64,000 nucleotides of DNA from Mangifera indica (Eukaryota; Streptophyta; Magnoliopsida; Sapindales; Anacardiaceae): the NCBI RefSeq assembly GCF_011075055.1, contig NC_058137.1:10463463-10527462 (forward strand), given 5' to 3'. The position numbers and the translations under genes are program-made. The notes beneath the pieces are model-generated. The model saw only the letters and a list, made by a program, of their open reading frames with translations, had not been told where the DNA came from and ran no database searches. This document shows, piece by piece, positions 1 to 12,344 of this stretch (the first letter of the stretch is position 1; every line of letters begins with the position of its first letter).

Positions 1-1500
1 CAATTTTGAATATCTTGTTTGTCATTGACATATTCCAATTCAAAAAGAGCTTAAAGTATTGTTTTTTTCCATTTGAATAATATTATGTGAATATATTTTT
101 TATACAAAATTTATATATACAAATAATAGGTCATCATATAATTAGTATTGTTTTATCTTTAATTCAAACTCATTCAATCATATAATAACATATCATCTGT
201 ATATTAAAAGTATGTATATATAGTTATATTGCCTTTATGTTATGAGCAATACTATATATACTCATTTCGAGTACACAAATATGTATAGTTATATATGTTA
301 TCACATGATTGGGTTTTTTTTAATTTTTAATTTAAAATCATACAATTACATGATTACACATATAAATATATATTTATTTATATATCTAAAATAAATACAC
401 ATAATTTTATTATTATTTTATACTTAAATTTTAGAGACAATTAATACTAAAAGACAAAAATTATTATCTTCCATATGAGAAAATTTAATTATAGATTATA
501 TCTATTTTACCATAAAAGTGCACATGAGAGATGACATTTTGTATTAAAAAGAGTAATACTAATTACATAGATGATGTATTATTATATACTCATATAACAT
601 ACATAATATATCATTATATAATTAAATATTATTTTATTTTTAATTTAAAATCATTTAATTATTTAATAACATATATCAAATATGCACTATTTGTGTAATC
701 GTTACACAATTGAATCATCCCACTTATTCAGAAAAAAAAAAAAAAAAAACACTTGAATAAGACAGTTTCTTGGCTCTTCCTATCAATGTACCAAGCCAAG
801 ACTGTCTAATTAGTAATTCATAATCTTTGTAACATGATTTTTTTTAACCTTTCATCACTAAAAGCAAGTATTTAACAAGATATCAAATTTATCATTGTAC
901 ATTTAAGTGATCTTATCTTGATTACACATGATTCCATATATATAGTTTGGCTAATTTTTCAGACATGATTTTATAAACTTAACTAACTTTTCAGGTGTGT
1001 CTGGTTAGACTTATCAATAAATAAACATTATTTTATCTATTGTCCATTGTCCATTGTCCAACACTTAATAGAAAAGCTTTCACTTAATTAATTACTAAAA
1101 AATAAAACATTTCACTTGATTAATAAAAAGTACCAGAACACCATTTTGGCAGATAAATGTTCAGACTACCAACCCCAACTTCAAAAGAAACAAGTGATAC
1201 AGTCATTACATTCAAGGCATACGCTCAAGTACAAAAACAATTGCAACAAAAAATTTGCATATTTGCATCATAAGGAAGAGAAGCTTTTCTAAACAACAAT
1301 GATACAATACAATTCCATATGTATCTTCGGGATACTAATTTGATGAAAAATTCTGTAAAGATAGGGATTATAGAGAAAATTTTGATGACAACTTCTGTGA
1401 AGACTAATTTGATCATACCTAACAAAATTGTTGACGTCAGCCTGAAAATTGGCTTGCTTTTGTTCTTCAAATGTAACTGTTTCTTAATCAGCTAACTATT
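1..1500. other. AT-rich intergenic DNA with MITE-like copies
   Basis: No gene is seen here. The stretch is very AT-rich. Two blocks, about 100-240 and 550-700, share a common pattern (ATAATNNATCATATAATTAA, then TATTATTTTATTTTTAATT, then AATCATATAATAACATAT) that recurs at about 59,690-59,810. This looks like one family of short AT-rich non-autonomous elements, but no clean ends or target duplications could be fixed by eye. A short triple repeat of TTGTCCA lies near 1041-1065. The mTERF gene 3' region begins on the right; its stop codon is at 1619. Confidence 0.45.
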
Positions 1501-1618
1501 CTTCAAAACATTGAAGAGAAATCCCCAGTTTTGATTAGGCAATTGTACCATTGGGATGCTTCATTTAAATGGGTACTCCACTCAGAAGTCATAAAATCCA
1601 GTTCCCGACCACAGAGCA

Positions 1619-2727
1619 TTACTTGTCCTCTGTATGACTTGAACCCTTGTCAGCAAGTAAGTTCTTCCTGTTCCTTATCAAAACTTTCTCAAAGTTACAC
1701 TGGGATGGTGCTAACATGCTGCTAAGCACCATTTTCATTCCTAACCCCTTCACTAGTGCAAAACGTGGTTTGATTCTTTGTTCCAAACTGTAACTAAAAT
1801 ACTGAGGGAACTTAACCAGCTCAGGTCTTGAATATCCCATGGTCGGAAAGAACTCCCATTTTGGAATCAAGTTCTCTGTCAGGCTCAATGTATATAGACC
1901 TGTATATCTTGAAACCATGGTCCCAACTTCTTCCACACTGAATTCCCTTTCCAAGAAAAAATTGGTCACTGGCTTGAGATGGCCCTCAATACTATGACCA
2001 AATGTCACTGGAGATCTGCAGAGAATGATGGCAGCATTAACCCCCAACTGTTTGAAGTACTTGGCTGTTGGCCGGAGATTATCTTCCAAACTGTAACCTA
2101 CAATTGCTGGGAACTTAGTTAAGATGTTACCAATGCTATCACCTGATAAGCCAGACTCATGTAGGAAATTAACGATTGCCTGAACCTTCTGCCTGCTGTG
2201 ACAGAGGAGATCAGGGCTGCGGCATATAACTTTTGCCCACTGTTTCTTGTCCACACCCAAATCTTCCAAGTATATCATGCTGGGTATTATTTTTTTAGAT
2301 AAACTATGTCCACACAAGGAAGGTCTTCGACTGAGAATAGTAGGAATACATGATTTAGGTACCCCAAGATCAAGAAGAAACTCAACTAGTGGTTTGATTT
2401 TCCCCTCTAAGCTGTAGTAGGAAAAACTAGGATATCTGCGTGTTAATAACTTGATCTTCTCAAGATCCATGCCAAGCTCTAAGAGGTAGAGAAATTGAGG
2501 GCGTAGATCCGCTGCTGGACTTGGGGCACTTACAAAAGAAACTGCTTCTGGCTTCTTGGAGTAAAGGCTGGAATGGGATCGACAAACTGGCAAAGCTGGC
2601 TTTTTTTGGATAGGTGCACTAGGAAAGTTCTTCACAAAATCAACCATAAAGTTTCCATGCTCTTCAACGAGTGATTGAAGATAAGGATTAAGGGTGTCCC
2701 TAATCTCGGGAGTTGTGAGCTCTCTTC
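1619..2727 (-). CDS. MTERF5: MTERF5-like exon 4 (mTERF repeats)
   Basis: 1109-nt terminal exon after a TTGCAG acceptor; it begins inside the Gly codon of GRELTTPEIRDTLNPYL and runs without interruption to the stop at 1619. It carries the tandem mTERF motifs that form the superhelical nucleic-acid-binding fold of the family. No disabling change is seen. Confidence 0.88.
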
Positions 2728-3594
2728 CTGCAATAACAAGTAAAACTGATTAGCACAGCACTAAAGACACCAAGATAATAGGATTAAAAAAGAAAGTACA
2801 TGCCGCAACCGGACCTACAAGATACCCAGATTTATGAGCAGAATAAAGCCTTGAGACAAGGTGTTCAATAAAATGATTTGATTTAGTAATGGTTCTTGCA
2901 GCAACTGCCTTGCTCAGACCTTGTTGCATCAAGAACAAGGTTAACACAGACTTGGCTTCTTTTCTTTCAGATGCTAACAGGGTTGGAGGTACTACACTCA
3001 AGTTGAACAATTCATGCACTGGAGCATCAGCTATATTACAAAAAAACACCATCATGTAAATACTACTAAGAGGAAAGAAACATGAGAATGCCTGTAAATT
3101 AGCTTTTATAAGAAGGTCAAAACTTAACTAGATGAACTGATTCTGCAGCAAAAGAAGACTTTCCCAGGAGAAGCAAGTCTAGGCCTGAGGAAGAACAAAA
3201 TGAAATCAATTCAATGCTTATCCCAAATACATAAGCAACAAAATACAAAATATAAAATCTATACCAGAAAATGTATACGAAATTTTGACATTCTGTTATA
3301 CTAGTCTTCTAAAATGAAACTTAACATTTTAACGAGGAAAATTCACAAATTAAGCAGATAATCACACAACTTAGAACAAGGAGAATGTTTTTCACCTAAA
3401 AATGAAAGCTAATATGCTGTAACTTTCCACTTCAAATCTAAAATTTAATAAAAGGCCTTCATGACGAGAATGAAAATACTATTGCTTTTTTGCAAAAAAA
3501 AAGAACTTAAAAAATACCTAATGATGCAGAAAACTCCTCTGAAGAGAGACAAGAGGTCGGAAGAGCAGGTTCCAGAAAGAGTCTTCATTGCCAT
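1619..3594 (-). CDS. MTERF5: mTERF family protein, MTERF5/MDA1-like, four coding exons
   Basis: Mitochondrial transcription termination factor family protein; in plants these are nucleus-encoded and act in chloroplast or mitochondrial gene expression. Four exons on the minus strand are joined by GT-AG introns: 3518-3594, 3129-3184, 2815-3030 and 1619-2727. Phases agree at each junction and give 486 codons including the stop, close to the usual size of MTERF5 (about 490 aa, from memory). The N-terminus (MAMKTLSGTCSS, then Ser/Arg-rich) looks like an organelle transit peptide. Residues from about 150 to the end hold repeated mTERF motifs of the form Pro-x-x-x-x-x-Ser-Leu ... Pro-x-x-x-(F/Y)-(F/L)-x-x-L-G (for example YSLEGKIKPLVEFLLDLG). 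The start is the first ATG in the conserved frame. Membership of the mTERF family is certain; assignment to MTERF5 rests on recalled similarity. A decayed partial copy lies at 12.35-13.9 kb. Confidence 0.88.
2815..3030 (-). CDS. MTERF5: MTERF5-like exon 3
   Basis: 216-nt exon after an AATATAG acceptor, ending at a G|GT donor after the Gly-Tyr-Leu-Val codons. It encodes the conserved pre-repeat region of plant mTERF proteins (SERKEAKSVLTLFL, then AARTITKSNHFIEHLVSRL). This exon is the best preserved part of the degenerate copy at 12.35-12.56 kb. Confidence 0.85.
3129..3184 (-). CDS. MTERF5: MTERF5-like exon 2
   Basis: 56-nt exon bounded by CCTCAG acceptor and GTTAAG donor. It carries the frame from AG|G (Arg) to A|CT (Thr) and adds RPRLASPGKVFFCCRISSS, continuing the basic, Ser-rich presequence. 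It is too short to appear as an open reading frame of its own. Confidence 0.75.
3518..3594 (-). CDS. MTERF5: MTERF5-like exon 1 (start codon, transit peptide)
   Basis: Coding part of the first coding exon, 77 nt, ATG at 3594. Donor GT at 3517/3516. It encodes the start of a Ser/Thr-rich presequence. The exon itself seems to start at 3604, just after a TTCAG acceptor, so an intron lies in the 5' untranslated region. Confidence 0.75.
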
Positions 3595-3814
3595 CTTCAG
3601 GAACCTGAACCACAACATAAAACAAAAACCTAGTTTCAGATTCAAGATTAAAACTTGTAAACAAAAAGCACAGAAAAATACTCATAGATAAGTGTGAGTT
3701 ATAAAGACAAAATGAACGAGAACCCAAATTTTCTTGGCTCAAGTTAAGGAAAATTTGCAATGTGATTAGGAGCCAGTTCCTATATCTCTTCTCCCCAGTC
3801 ACTTTTTTTTTTTT

Positions 3815-3870
3815 CTTCTTTCTTTCTTTTCCCCTTCCTCTCCTACTTTATATTATTAATTAATTCAATT
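3815..3870 (-). promoter_or_regulatory. Possible core promoter of the MTERF5-like gene
   Basis: On the minus strand an AATATAAAG box lies at about 3847-3855, followed downstream by a purine-rich (GA)n leader at 3802-3840, a common arrangement for plant housekeeping genes. The leader intron would run to the acceptor at 3605. Positions of the box are seen; its use is inferred. Confidence 0.35.
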
Positions 3871-4209
3871 TATCTGGACAACTTTTTGCGTATTTACCCG
3901 AAATAACCCAAACCCTTTATTCAATTAAAATTACCCTTCAACCCTTTTATAAAAACCCACAACTTGTATCAACAAGCGAACATCTCAATCACACCCTACA
4001 AGCTATGAAATTTCAAATTTTTACACCCTTACTCAAATTTCAACTTCGTGATTTCGATTTAAAAAAAAAAGAGGTTTGTTGTGTCAAGATATTTATAAAA
4101 ACATTAATTCAAAATTGTTGATTTTGTGGTATGTTGAATTTAATTTTTAATTGTGTTTCAAAAAAAAGAATTATAAAATTGTGGTGTTTTTTGATATTTT
4201 ACATGAAGG

Positions 4210-5030
4210 TAAACTAATTTTACATGTGGGGATTATTTGATAGTTTACCATTCATGCGTGGGTTATTTGATAATTAACTACACAAAGGGTGAACTTATAT
4301 TTATCATATGAGGGTAAATTGATATTTTACTATATAAGGGTAAATTGACATTTGTTGGATCGAAATTTTTTAGAGTTTATTATATACTTTTAGTTATAAA
4401 GTTTTTTTAGCTATTAGTTACAATACACAAGAGAACTTCAAAATGGGAATAATGGATTTTTATCATGTTAGAGGTAAAACTGATATTTTACCTTACAATA
4501 TTTGTTGAATTTCATATTAAATTTTTTATGAGTATATTTTGTACTGTTAGTTACAATACATAGAAGAACTTCAGAAAGGGAGTAGAATAAGTTTGCTAGT
4601 GGGAAAAATTGATATTTTATCATACGAGAGATAAAATGATATTTCTCAAATTTTGCAATGAATTTGTTTAAGTGTATATTTTGTACTATAAGTCACAATA
4701 CATAAAAAATCTTCAAAATGGGGGCAATAGATATTGACTATGCACGGGGTAAATTGATGATTTACCATGTTAGGATGAATTAATATATTACTATATCAGG
4801 TGCAAATCAATATTATAAACCTTAAACATCTAAAACTTTATCTTAAAACCTTAAACTATAAAACTCTAAATTCCTAAAATGTAAAACCTTGAAACCCTAC
4901 AACCCTAAATCTCAAAAACCTTAAACTTTAAACCTCTAAAACCCTAAAACATTTTAAACCATAAGACCTTAAACCCTTAAATTGATATTTTAGCCATGAA
5001 AAGGGTAAATTGATATTTTTTAACATTATA
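4210..5030. repeat. Tandem repeats in front of a MULE remnant
   Basis: Many short repeats of the type GGGTAAATTGATATTTTACCATAT. From about 4325 to 4770 a longer unit of roughly 135-140 bp is present about three times, marked by TTAGTTACAATACA at 4414, 4547 and, altered, 4690. From 4810 to 4985 there is a run of degenerate AAACCCTAAAA-like units. No open frame is seen. A similar repeat block precedes the related transposase at 61.1 kb. Confidence 0.6.
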
Positions 5031-5089
5031 TTTGTACATTTTTTTGAAACTTTCTAGTAAATTTAGTTATGAATATTTTCATTGTAGGA

Positions 5090-6120
5090 TGATTGAAATC
5101 GTAGGTTATGCATTGGTTTGATATGACGGGGAATGGATATAAAGAGATGATCATAGAATGGAATATGTTGGAAATCAACAAGAAGTGGTTCAAAACACTG
5201 TGAACATGACATTCAAAGGATTAATTTAATTGTTAAACAAATTTCTCCATATCAATCGAAAAGTATTCTATTAAGCATGAAACAAAAAAATATTAGTAGC
5301 AACATGTCTATCAACATCGTAGGTGATCAAAATGTCATTTGTCTTAGTGGCATTTCTCTCACTTGAGAGAATGCATTCTAGATTTTGTGAAAATTACTCA
5401 TAAATCTATGATGATTTACAATGGGTGGAGTCACATAATTATGCAGAAGATGAAGATAATGGTTTACTAGGGGTTCAAAATGTTGACTTCCCGAACAAGA
5501 ATCTAATGATATTGACTTAGCATATTTACATGATGTTGATGTATTGGAAACTATAAAGGAATAGGTATGTGACAATAAAGAAAAGGCTTTGAATTTCAGT
5601 GCCTTTGATCATGAGGATGAAATGGATGATATTTTTATCGAGGAATAAGAGTCTGAGGAGAAGACCGATGTTAGATATAAGTCAACATGTACGAGTAGTT
5701 TCTAGCGTCCAAATCTAGTGCATGTTAATGTTCCTCCTCAGGTCGAGAATGTTTTAGGTGATTTATTTTATTGGTTACCTTTTTTCCTTGACCATTTATC
5801 CATGTCTAATGCTCAAGTAGTGAACAAAGATGAATAGTGTTTTAAAGGAAATGACATATTCATGGATAATGATTATTTGCAAGATGCATTCAAATGACAC
5901 GCTAAAGAGAATAAATACCAATACGAAGTTTATAAGTCAACAAAATCTAAATGGGCAATCAAATGTCTCCATGAACGATGCATAAGTAATAAATTTGGAA
6001 GGTCGTGACAACTTCCAACTATATCTATGGATACCCAACACATATATTCGAGAGATCAAATAATGTCATATCATAAACAGGTTAAGGCCCAGACTTTAGG
6101 TCAAATTTTGGGGATGAGAT
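5090..6120 (+). pseudogene. MULE (MuDR-type) transposase N-terminal remnant
   Basis: Broken coding sequence related to plant Mutator-like transposases. The first part (about 5090-5280) aligns by eye with the start of the second MULE at 61,150-61,360, including a shared ATGAAACAAAAAAA stretch. At about 5845-6000 conceptual translation shows the MuDR N-terminal zinc-binding-like domain: DIFMDNDYLQDAFK, then YQYEVYKSTKSKWAIKC and a second Cys in the following HERC. In-frame stops and frameshifts are scattered through it, and the catalytic DDE region is missing. The break falls at about 6120, where an LTR-like sequence starts. Non-functional. Confidence 0.6.
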
Positions 6121-6128
6121 TTATATTG

Positions 6129-7620
6129 GTGTAACACCCACAAATATGCTCAAAGGTATTTTTGTCTTTTTTCTTTTTTGATTATTTTTCTTATTAGGTA
6201 TAACGGACCATGCGCAATCATACACATCAAGAATCCATACATGAATCAAGAAGGGCATAAAGGTTATATCACACATGACACATGAATTAATTAAATAAAG
6301 AAAGATGTATGGTCGTGCATGTTGGAGGTACACACTTGTACACTCTATAAATAAGGAATAGTGTCAGTTGTTCTGATGTATGCTTGTGCATAAGGTAGTA
6401 TGCAGTCGTACATCACATTTGAGTTTCAAATAAGGACGTTTTCAATTATTATGGATTGTGGTTTTTGTCACAAAGCCCTTGACATATATGACATGCATGG
6501 TGATTGCATGATTGTACGTGGCATTATCTATTGGATAAAATAAAAAGAGTTATGTTCTTTGGTTTAAGGCACATTTGCTTTATGATTTCCAAAGTAAATA
6601 GAGCACTAAAGAGATTTTAGTGACCAAAGATTGTCAGAGAGGATTTTGGTGTCATCGGAATGTCTAGCAGTCATGTGAAGTTTGTGTTATTGTTGGAAGT
6701 CAAGTAAGTACAGTGATTTGTTTCTATTGAGTTCGAATTTGATGTGAGAGACGAATTTTAATACTTGTTATGATTTCAGTGAGTTATATAACCTTTGATA
6801 TGTTTGCTTATACATAAGTATGTGCTCATGATATGTGAAAAGTTGGTAAAATGGTTAAAAGAACATGCGATGAACTAGAAAGGGAATCGAATTAGTATTT
6901 GTTGATATATGATGTTGTATGCATGAAATAAGATTTGTAGGATTGTAAAGACTTACTAAAGCATTTAAGGCATAAAAGACTATTTGTTATCATCAAAAAT
7001 TGTTAAAATAGTAGGATCAGACAATGGTGAATGACCATACATATAAGAATGTATAATTGTACATGTTATAGAAAGACAATGATCAACCCGTGTATGAATG
7101 TCCATATATGTTATAAAAGGATGCACAATCATGAAGGGGTGAGATATACAATTGTGAAGGTTAAATTTAGGATTAGTGGACATTAGTTAAGGTTATGATG
7201 ATATTAGTCAGAAACTGAGGTGCATAACGACGACTCCAAGTAGTGTAAGCCTGTGCATAGTCTTTTAGACTACATGCATGCATAATTTAGTCATGACCAT
7301 ACACAGTAAAGAAAATATGATTTTACCTTTATTTTATATGCTAGAACAGAGATTATGAAAAAATGATTATGGACAAAACCCTTTTCTCATCTTAATTCGT
7401 GCAATAAACTCAAAAAATAGCAATATGAAAGAAAGAATTTGCTCAACTCCTATAAAATAACTCTATGTACATGATGATAGTAAAAAAAATTGCTCTACAA
7501 ATCTCTATCTTCATGTGAAATCGCAGACTCTACAAGGTGAATCTCTATCTCCATATTCAGAAAGATAAACTTCATATAATTAAGGTTTTTTTGTGAGAAT
7601 TATAGGAATATCTTATTTAG
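6129..7620 (+). mobile_element. LTR-like sequence, possible solo LTR or remnant
   Basis: Starts TGTAACACCCAC, a common LTR start of Ty3/gypsy elements. A TATAAATAAG box lies at 6342-6351. The block is rich in repeated short motifs of the type GCATGATTGTAC / GTACACTC. No coding potential is seen, and no matching end or target duplication could be fixed. It directly abuts the MULE remnant, which it may have interrupted. Confidence 0.4.
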
Positions 7621-8166
7621 GTATGATTTAGATTCTTAAATTATGTCTTTGAATATGCTAGAAGACTAATATGTGGCTAATAAAGAATATCTTGCTTGTT
7701 TTTTACTACTAAAATGTTGATAATATTGTTGTTGAAATGTTATTGTTATTTTTTTATGTTGCTACTAAAACGGTACTATTATTTTGTTGTTGTTACAGTT
7801 GAAGTGTTGTTATTTTGCTATTGTTGTTACTAAAATGTTGTTGTTGTTACTTCTTATTTAATTGTAGTTATCTCATCATCACTATTTGATTGTTTTAAGT
7901 CTATTTCTTAGTTTTTGGCTTTGAACATTTCACATATTTTAGTCCTAGATTGATCAGCTAACTTTAGTTGTGCTTGTTTCAAGTCTGATTGTTTGTAAGG
8001 CCATATATAATCAAGTGATGTTAAATACAATAAAGTTGTAATTTTTTTTCTTATTATTCAACATGAAGAGGTTCCATTTGAAGATATATATTTTATAATT
8101 TTTTGTATTGTCTTTCAATGTATGTTGTGAAGTGTTTACATCATATTAGTATTAAAGCCTCATCTT

Positions 8167-9440
8167 ATGACTATTACTAGAAGTGGAAATTTATACACCA
8201 TGTCATCAAATCCAAACCAAGAATCAACCAACTTACAAAAACATATCACTTAACTAGCTTTATCCTTAAAGCAACTTACATGCCAACTAGATATGGTGGA
8301 CGAACAAAGTGTATCAGAAAAGACAAGAACGTGTGATTGGGGACAACACATCCCAAATCGTAATGTACCTAAAGAAAATGAAGGAGAAGATGAGGTAGCA
8401 GGTGGATAACATCAACAACCTCTTAATGAATTAATTAAAAGGATGAAGGTGGATATTCTAGACTTTTATGGCAAACTAGATCTCAATGCCTTGGAAGATT
8501 GGCTTATTGTCATTGAAGATTATTTTAATTGGTTTACTATCTTGGATGATCAAAAAGTTTGATGTGTAAGCATAAGGCTTAAAAGACATGAGCTTGGTAG
8601 GAAAATATGGAGGAACAATTATGACATACCTGATGACTGACCGTACGTATTGATATGAAATGAAAGAGCAAATGAAAGAAAAATACCTACTAATTGATTG
8701 TAAGGAAATAATGTTCGAATACATGCTACAAATAAAGCAAGGTTCAATGACTATTGACCAATATACAAATCGATTTCATGAATTTACCGTTCGTAGCAAA
8801 ATTTTAGAGATAGAGCAATAAACCTTAGTATGCTACCATACAGAATGACATTCACAAGTATATGACAATTGCTCAACTAATTAATGTCAAAGAAGCTTAC
8901 CAATTAGCATTACGAAATGAGAAGTAATTTGAAATTGTATAAGGAAGGAAGTTATTGTCTACTAATCCTATATTAGAAGGTTCTACGAATTCATCATTTC
9001 AAAGACCGTTAATTAAGAATGAACCAATAAAAAGTAGTTTAGCAAGCGAGCAAAAGGAAAAAACGAAGGTGACAAATGTACAACCACAATGCTACAAGTG
9101 CAAAGGTTTTAGGCATTTTGCAGTGGTATGTCTAACTCGAGATAAAAAGCTAGCATATATTTGTAAGGACTTAATGTTGCTGGAAGCAATGGAAAATGTT
9201 GAAGAGGAGGAAGTATATAGAAACACAAATATGGAGAAGGAACATTTAGAAGCCATAGACTTACCCATTCATGTCATTCATCGAATGTTGATAAGACAAA
9301 AGAAAGAAATTGATTCAAGTCATAAGTGGGGTATTAAACTAGTATTTTTCACACTCAATTGGAACATGGTGGTCAAGCTCCTAATTCTATAATCGACAAT
9401 GGAAGTGGCATGAATGTTATCTCTGCATATTTGGTTAAGT
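8167..9440 (+). pseudogene. Ty3/gypsy gag and protease remnant
   Basis: Conceptual translation shows a retrotransposon gag segment (VDILDFYGKLDLNALEDWL at about 8450-8505) broken by stops, then an open stretch at 8955-9392 with a CX2CX4HX4C zinc knuckle (CYKCKGFRHFAVVC). A protease-like motif IIDNGSGMNVIS follows at about 9388-9425, where the usual Asp-Ser-Gly is changed to Asn-Gly-Ser. Part of the gypsy element at 7.6-12.3 kb; not functional. Confidence 0.7.
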
Positions 9441-9879
9441 GATTGAGATTGAAAACTAAGAAGCACCCCACTTTTTATTACATTAATTGGCTCAATAAGA
9501 TGAACTTAGTTCCAATAAAGTTGCAATGCCTAGTGAAATTTTCATTAGAAAGAAGTATGTGAATAAGCTTGGTATGACATGATTCCTATGACTATTTGTC
9601 ATATGTTGTTAGGACGTTTTTGGCTATATTATTAACAAGTTTCCTATAATGGATACACTAATACTTATTCTTTTATTTTTAATTGTAAAAAATTGATATT
9701 AAATCTTTTACAGATATCTAAATTTGAATTCAAGACAATGACTTTCTCATACTATGTGTCAATTTAATCGTGTCATACATAAAGAGAGCATAGTAATTTT
9801 AGTAATAAGTCCTAAAGCCAAAATAGAAGATAAACATATTCCTCAAGAACTTGCAAGTATTTTATAAGAATTTTTTTAT

Positions 9880-11275
9880 ATTATTTCAGATGAATTACCA
9901 AAGCAACTTCTTCCAATGCATGACATCCACTATGTAATCAATCTAATTTTTTAGTCAGCTTTGCCTAACTTATCACACTACAGTATGAGTCCTTTTGAAC
10001 ATAAAGGAATTAATTGATAGGTTCAACAATTTTTTGATCGAGGTTTTATCCACAAAAGTCTTAGTCCTTATATTGTTTTAGCCCTGCATATACCTAAGAA
10101 AAGATGGTAGTTTCCATTTGTGTGTAGATCATAGGGTAATTAACAAGATAACAATTTATCGTTTTCCTATTATTTGCCTTGATGAAATGTTGGATTTATT
10201 AAATGAAGCATGTATCTTCACAAAAATTGATCTTAAAAGTGGTTATCACCAAATTTGCATCCATCCCAATAATGAGTGGAAGATGACATTTAAAATGAAA
10301 GATGGGCCCTACAAATGGTTGGTTTAACCAATACACCTAACACTTTTATGTGTGTCATGAAACAAACACTTAAACCATTCTTAGGTAAATTTGTGGTTGT
10401 CTATTTTGATGACATTTTAATTTTTAATCGATATTGGCAATCCTATTTAATTCATCATGAATTCATTCTTTATAAAGATCATGATTCATTGAAGCAGTTA
10501 CAATCATATAATGAATTGAATGCAAAACATAGCTAGCGGATAAATTTCTTACAACAATTTGAGTTTGTAATGTCACAAATTTGAAACAAAAAATAAAGTG
10601 GTTGATGCACTTAGTAAAAGGTGATATTTGTTGCAAATTACATTGGGCCAATTCATAAGATTTGATAATAATATATCACAATATACTAGAGATGAAGATT
10701 TTGGTGTTGCATGGTCCAATTTATCTACTAATCATGTGGCAACAACTGGTGAATACTCACTATGGGATGCTGTTTATTCTATGCTACAAGAATATGTATC
10801 CCTCAAGGCTTTATTCATCAATTTGTCATTGAAAAACTCTATGGTGGTGGATTAGCAGGACATATCAAACATGACCAAACCCATGCCCTTATTATTGATC
10901 AATTTTACTAGCTAAGGTTGTATAAAGATGTTCACAAAGTGGCGGATCATTGTAAAATTTGTCAAGTCAATAAAGGAACAAAATAAAATACAGGGTTGTA
11001 TACTCCACTATCTATACCAAAAAAAAACAATGGCGAGATATAAGCATGAATTTTTTCTTGAATTTACCTAAAACTCAAAGACAACATGATTCTATTATGG
11101 TTATTGTGGATCGATTTTTCAAGATGTCACACTTCATCCCTTGCCGCAAGGTTTATGATGCTTCAAAAATTGTTAGTTTATTTATGCAAGAAGTGGTTTG
11201 GTTACATGGTGTACCAACTACTATAGTGTTTTATAGAGACGTCAAATTCGTAAGTTATTTCTGAAAAATATTATA
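9880..11275 (+). pseudogene. Ty3/gypsy reverse transcriptase, RNase H tail and integrase remnants
   Basis: RT motifs are visible in 10,118-10,430: [29 protein letters not shown] and the catalytic box VVYFDDIL. The frame then jumps at about 10,430 straight to the end of an RNase H/connection domain ([17 protein letters not shown]), so most of RNase H is deleted. Integrase follows: a broken His/Cys region at about 10,850-10,985 and the core at 11,046-11,264 ([17 protein letters not shown]). The second core Asp box reads FYRDVKF instead of SDRDVKF, so a catalytic Asp is lost. Several frames are needed; non-functional. Confidence 0.75.
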
Positions 11276-12344
11276 AGGTAAAATAGGAACAAATCTTTTA
11301 TTTTCTAGTGGTTTCTACCTTCAAATGAATGACCAAATCAAGGTGACAAATTAGAGTTTCTAAAATTTGTTATGTTACCTTATTATGGATTATATAACAA
11401 ACTGGGATTTAGTGCTATCACAAGTAAAATTTGCCTTTAACAACTTTGTCAATCATATAATAGGACGTACTCTTTTTAAAGTAGTCTAAGGCTTTTGACC
11501 TCGAACTCTATTAGACTTGAATCTCATACCTATTCTTAATAGACCAAGTGAAGTAACATTAAATTTTGTTAATTACATGTGAGACATTCACGATAAGGTA
11601 CAACATCAAATTGTTCTTTGAACAGAGTCTTATGTAAACACTGCCAATGCACAATAGGTTAACAAGCAATTTGAAAAAGGGGATAATGTATTTATTTGTC
11701 TCCAACCAAAGGGTTTTGCTCCTAGTAGTTATAATAAATTGTATGCCAGAAGAGCATGTCCATTTAAAATTTTTAAAAAGTTGGGTTTGAATGCTTATGT
11801 CATTGACCCACCTATAGATTATGGTTTTATCCAATTTTTAATATTTTCGATTTGATAGAATTTACTGGGAATATAGATGAAACTATATTGCCAAAAGATC
11901 TTTCAATGATGCCATTATTCATGTCCCTTAAAGCACTAACACTTGTGATAAAGTTGTATCAATTCTCGATCATCAATTTGCCATAACACAACGAGAAAAC
12001 TATTGTAAATTCTCAATAAAATTGAAGAATTGTCTAAACTTTAATTCTATATGGTTGCAAGCAACACAACTGTAATGTCTACATCCAAATTTTTTTGTTT
12101 CATATGTTGCTCAAAACTTGTCTAAGTCAAGTTCTTTAGGGAGGCAATAATTAATGCAAATCCTAAAATTATGTCTTAGAATATGCTAGAAGATTAATAT
12201 GTGGCTTATGAAGAATATCTTATCTGTTGTTTGCTGCTGAAATGTTGATGTTACTATTGTTGTTATTTTACTAAAACTGGGAACATTATAAGAAGTGGTA
12301 TACTATAAAACAGCTAACATAAGAAATAGTAAAATGTTGTAATT

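Larger units (their letters stand above)
7624..12265 (+). mobile_element. Degenerate Ty3/gypsy retrotransposon, 3' LTR truncated
   Basis: The left LTR (about 7624-8143) and the start of a right LTR (about 12,153-12,265) share the stretch beginning AAATTATGTCTTNGAATATGCTAGAAG and GAATATCTT. Directly after the left LTR, TTAGTATTAAAGCC (about 8147-8160) resembles a decayed initiator-Met tRNA primer site. Between them the order gag, zinc knuckle, protease, RT, RNase H tail and integrase is recognisable, all with stops and frameshifts. A purine-rich tract (TAGGGAGGCAATAA, about 12,138-12,151) precedes the right LTR, which breaks off after about 110 bp. Dead element. Confidence 0.75.

Noticed and set aside
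1225..1470. 81-codon minus-strand frame downstream of the MTERF5-like gene
   Set aside because: No similarity recognised, low-complexity hydrophobic translation in the 3' flank; could be untranslated region at most.
3518..3802. 94-codon minus-strand frame as the N-terminus of the mTERF protein
   Set aside because: This frame ends in a stop at the exon 1 donor and does not match the phase needed by exon 2; the ATG at 3594 in the other frame does.
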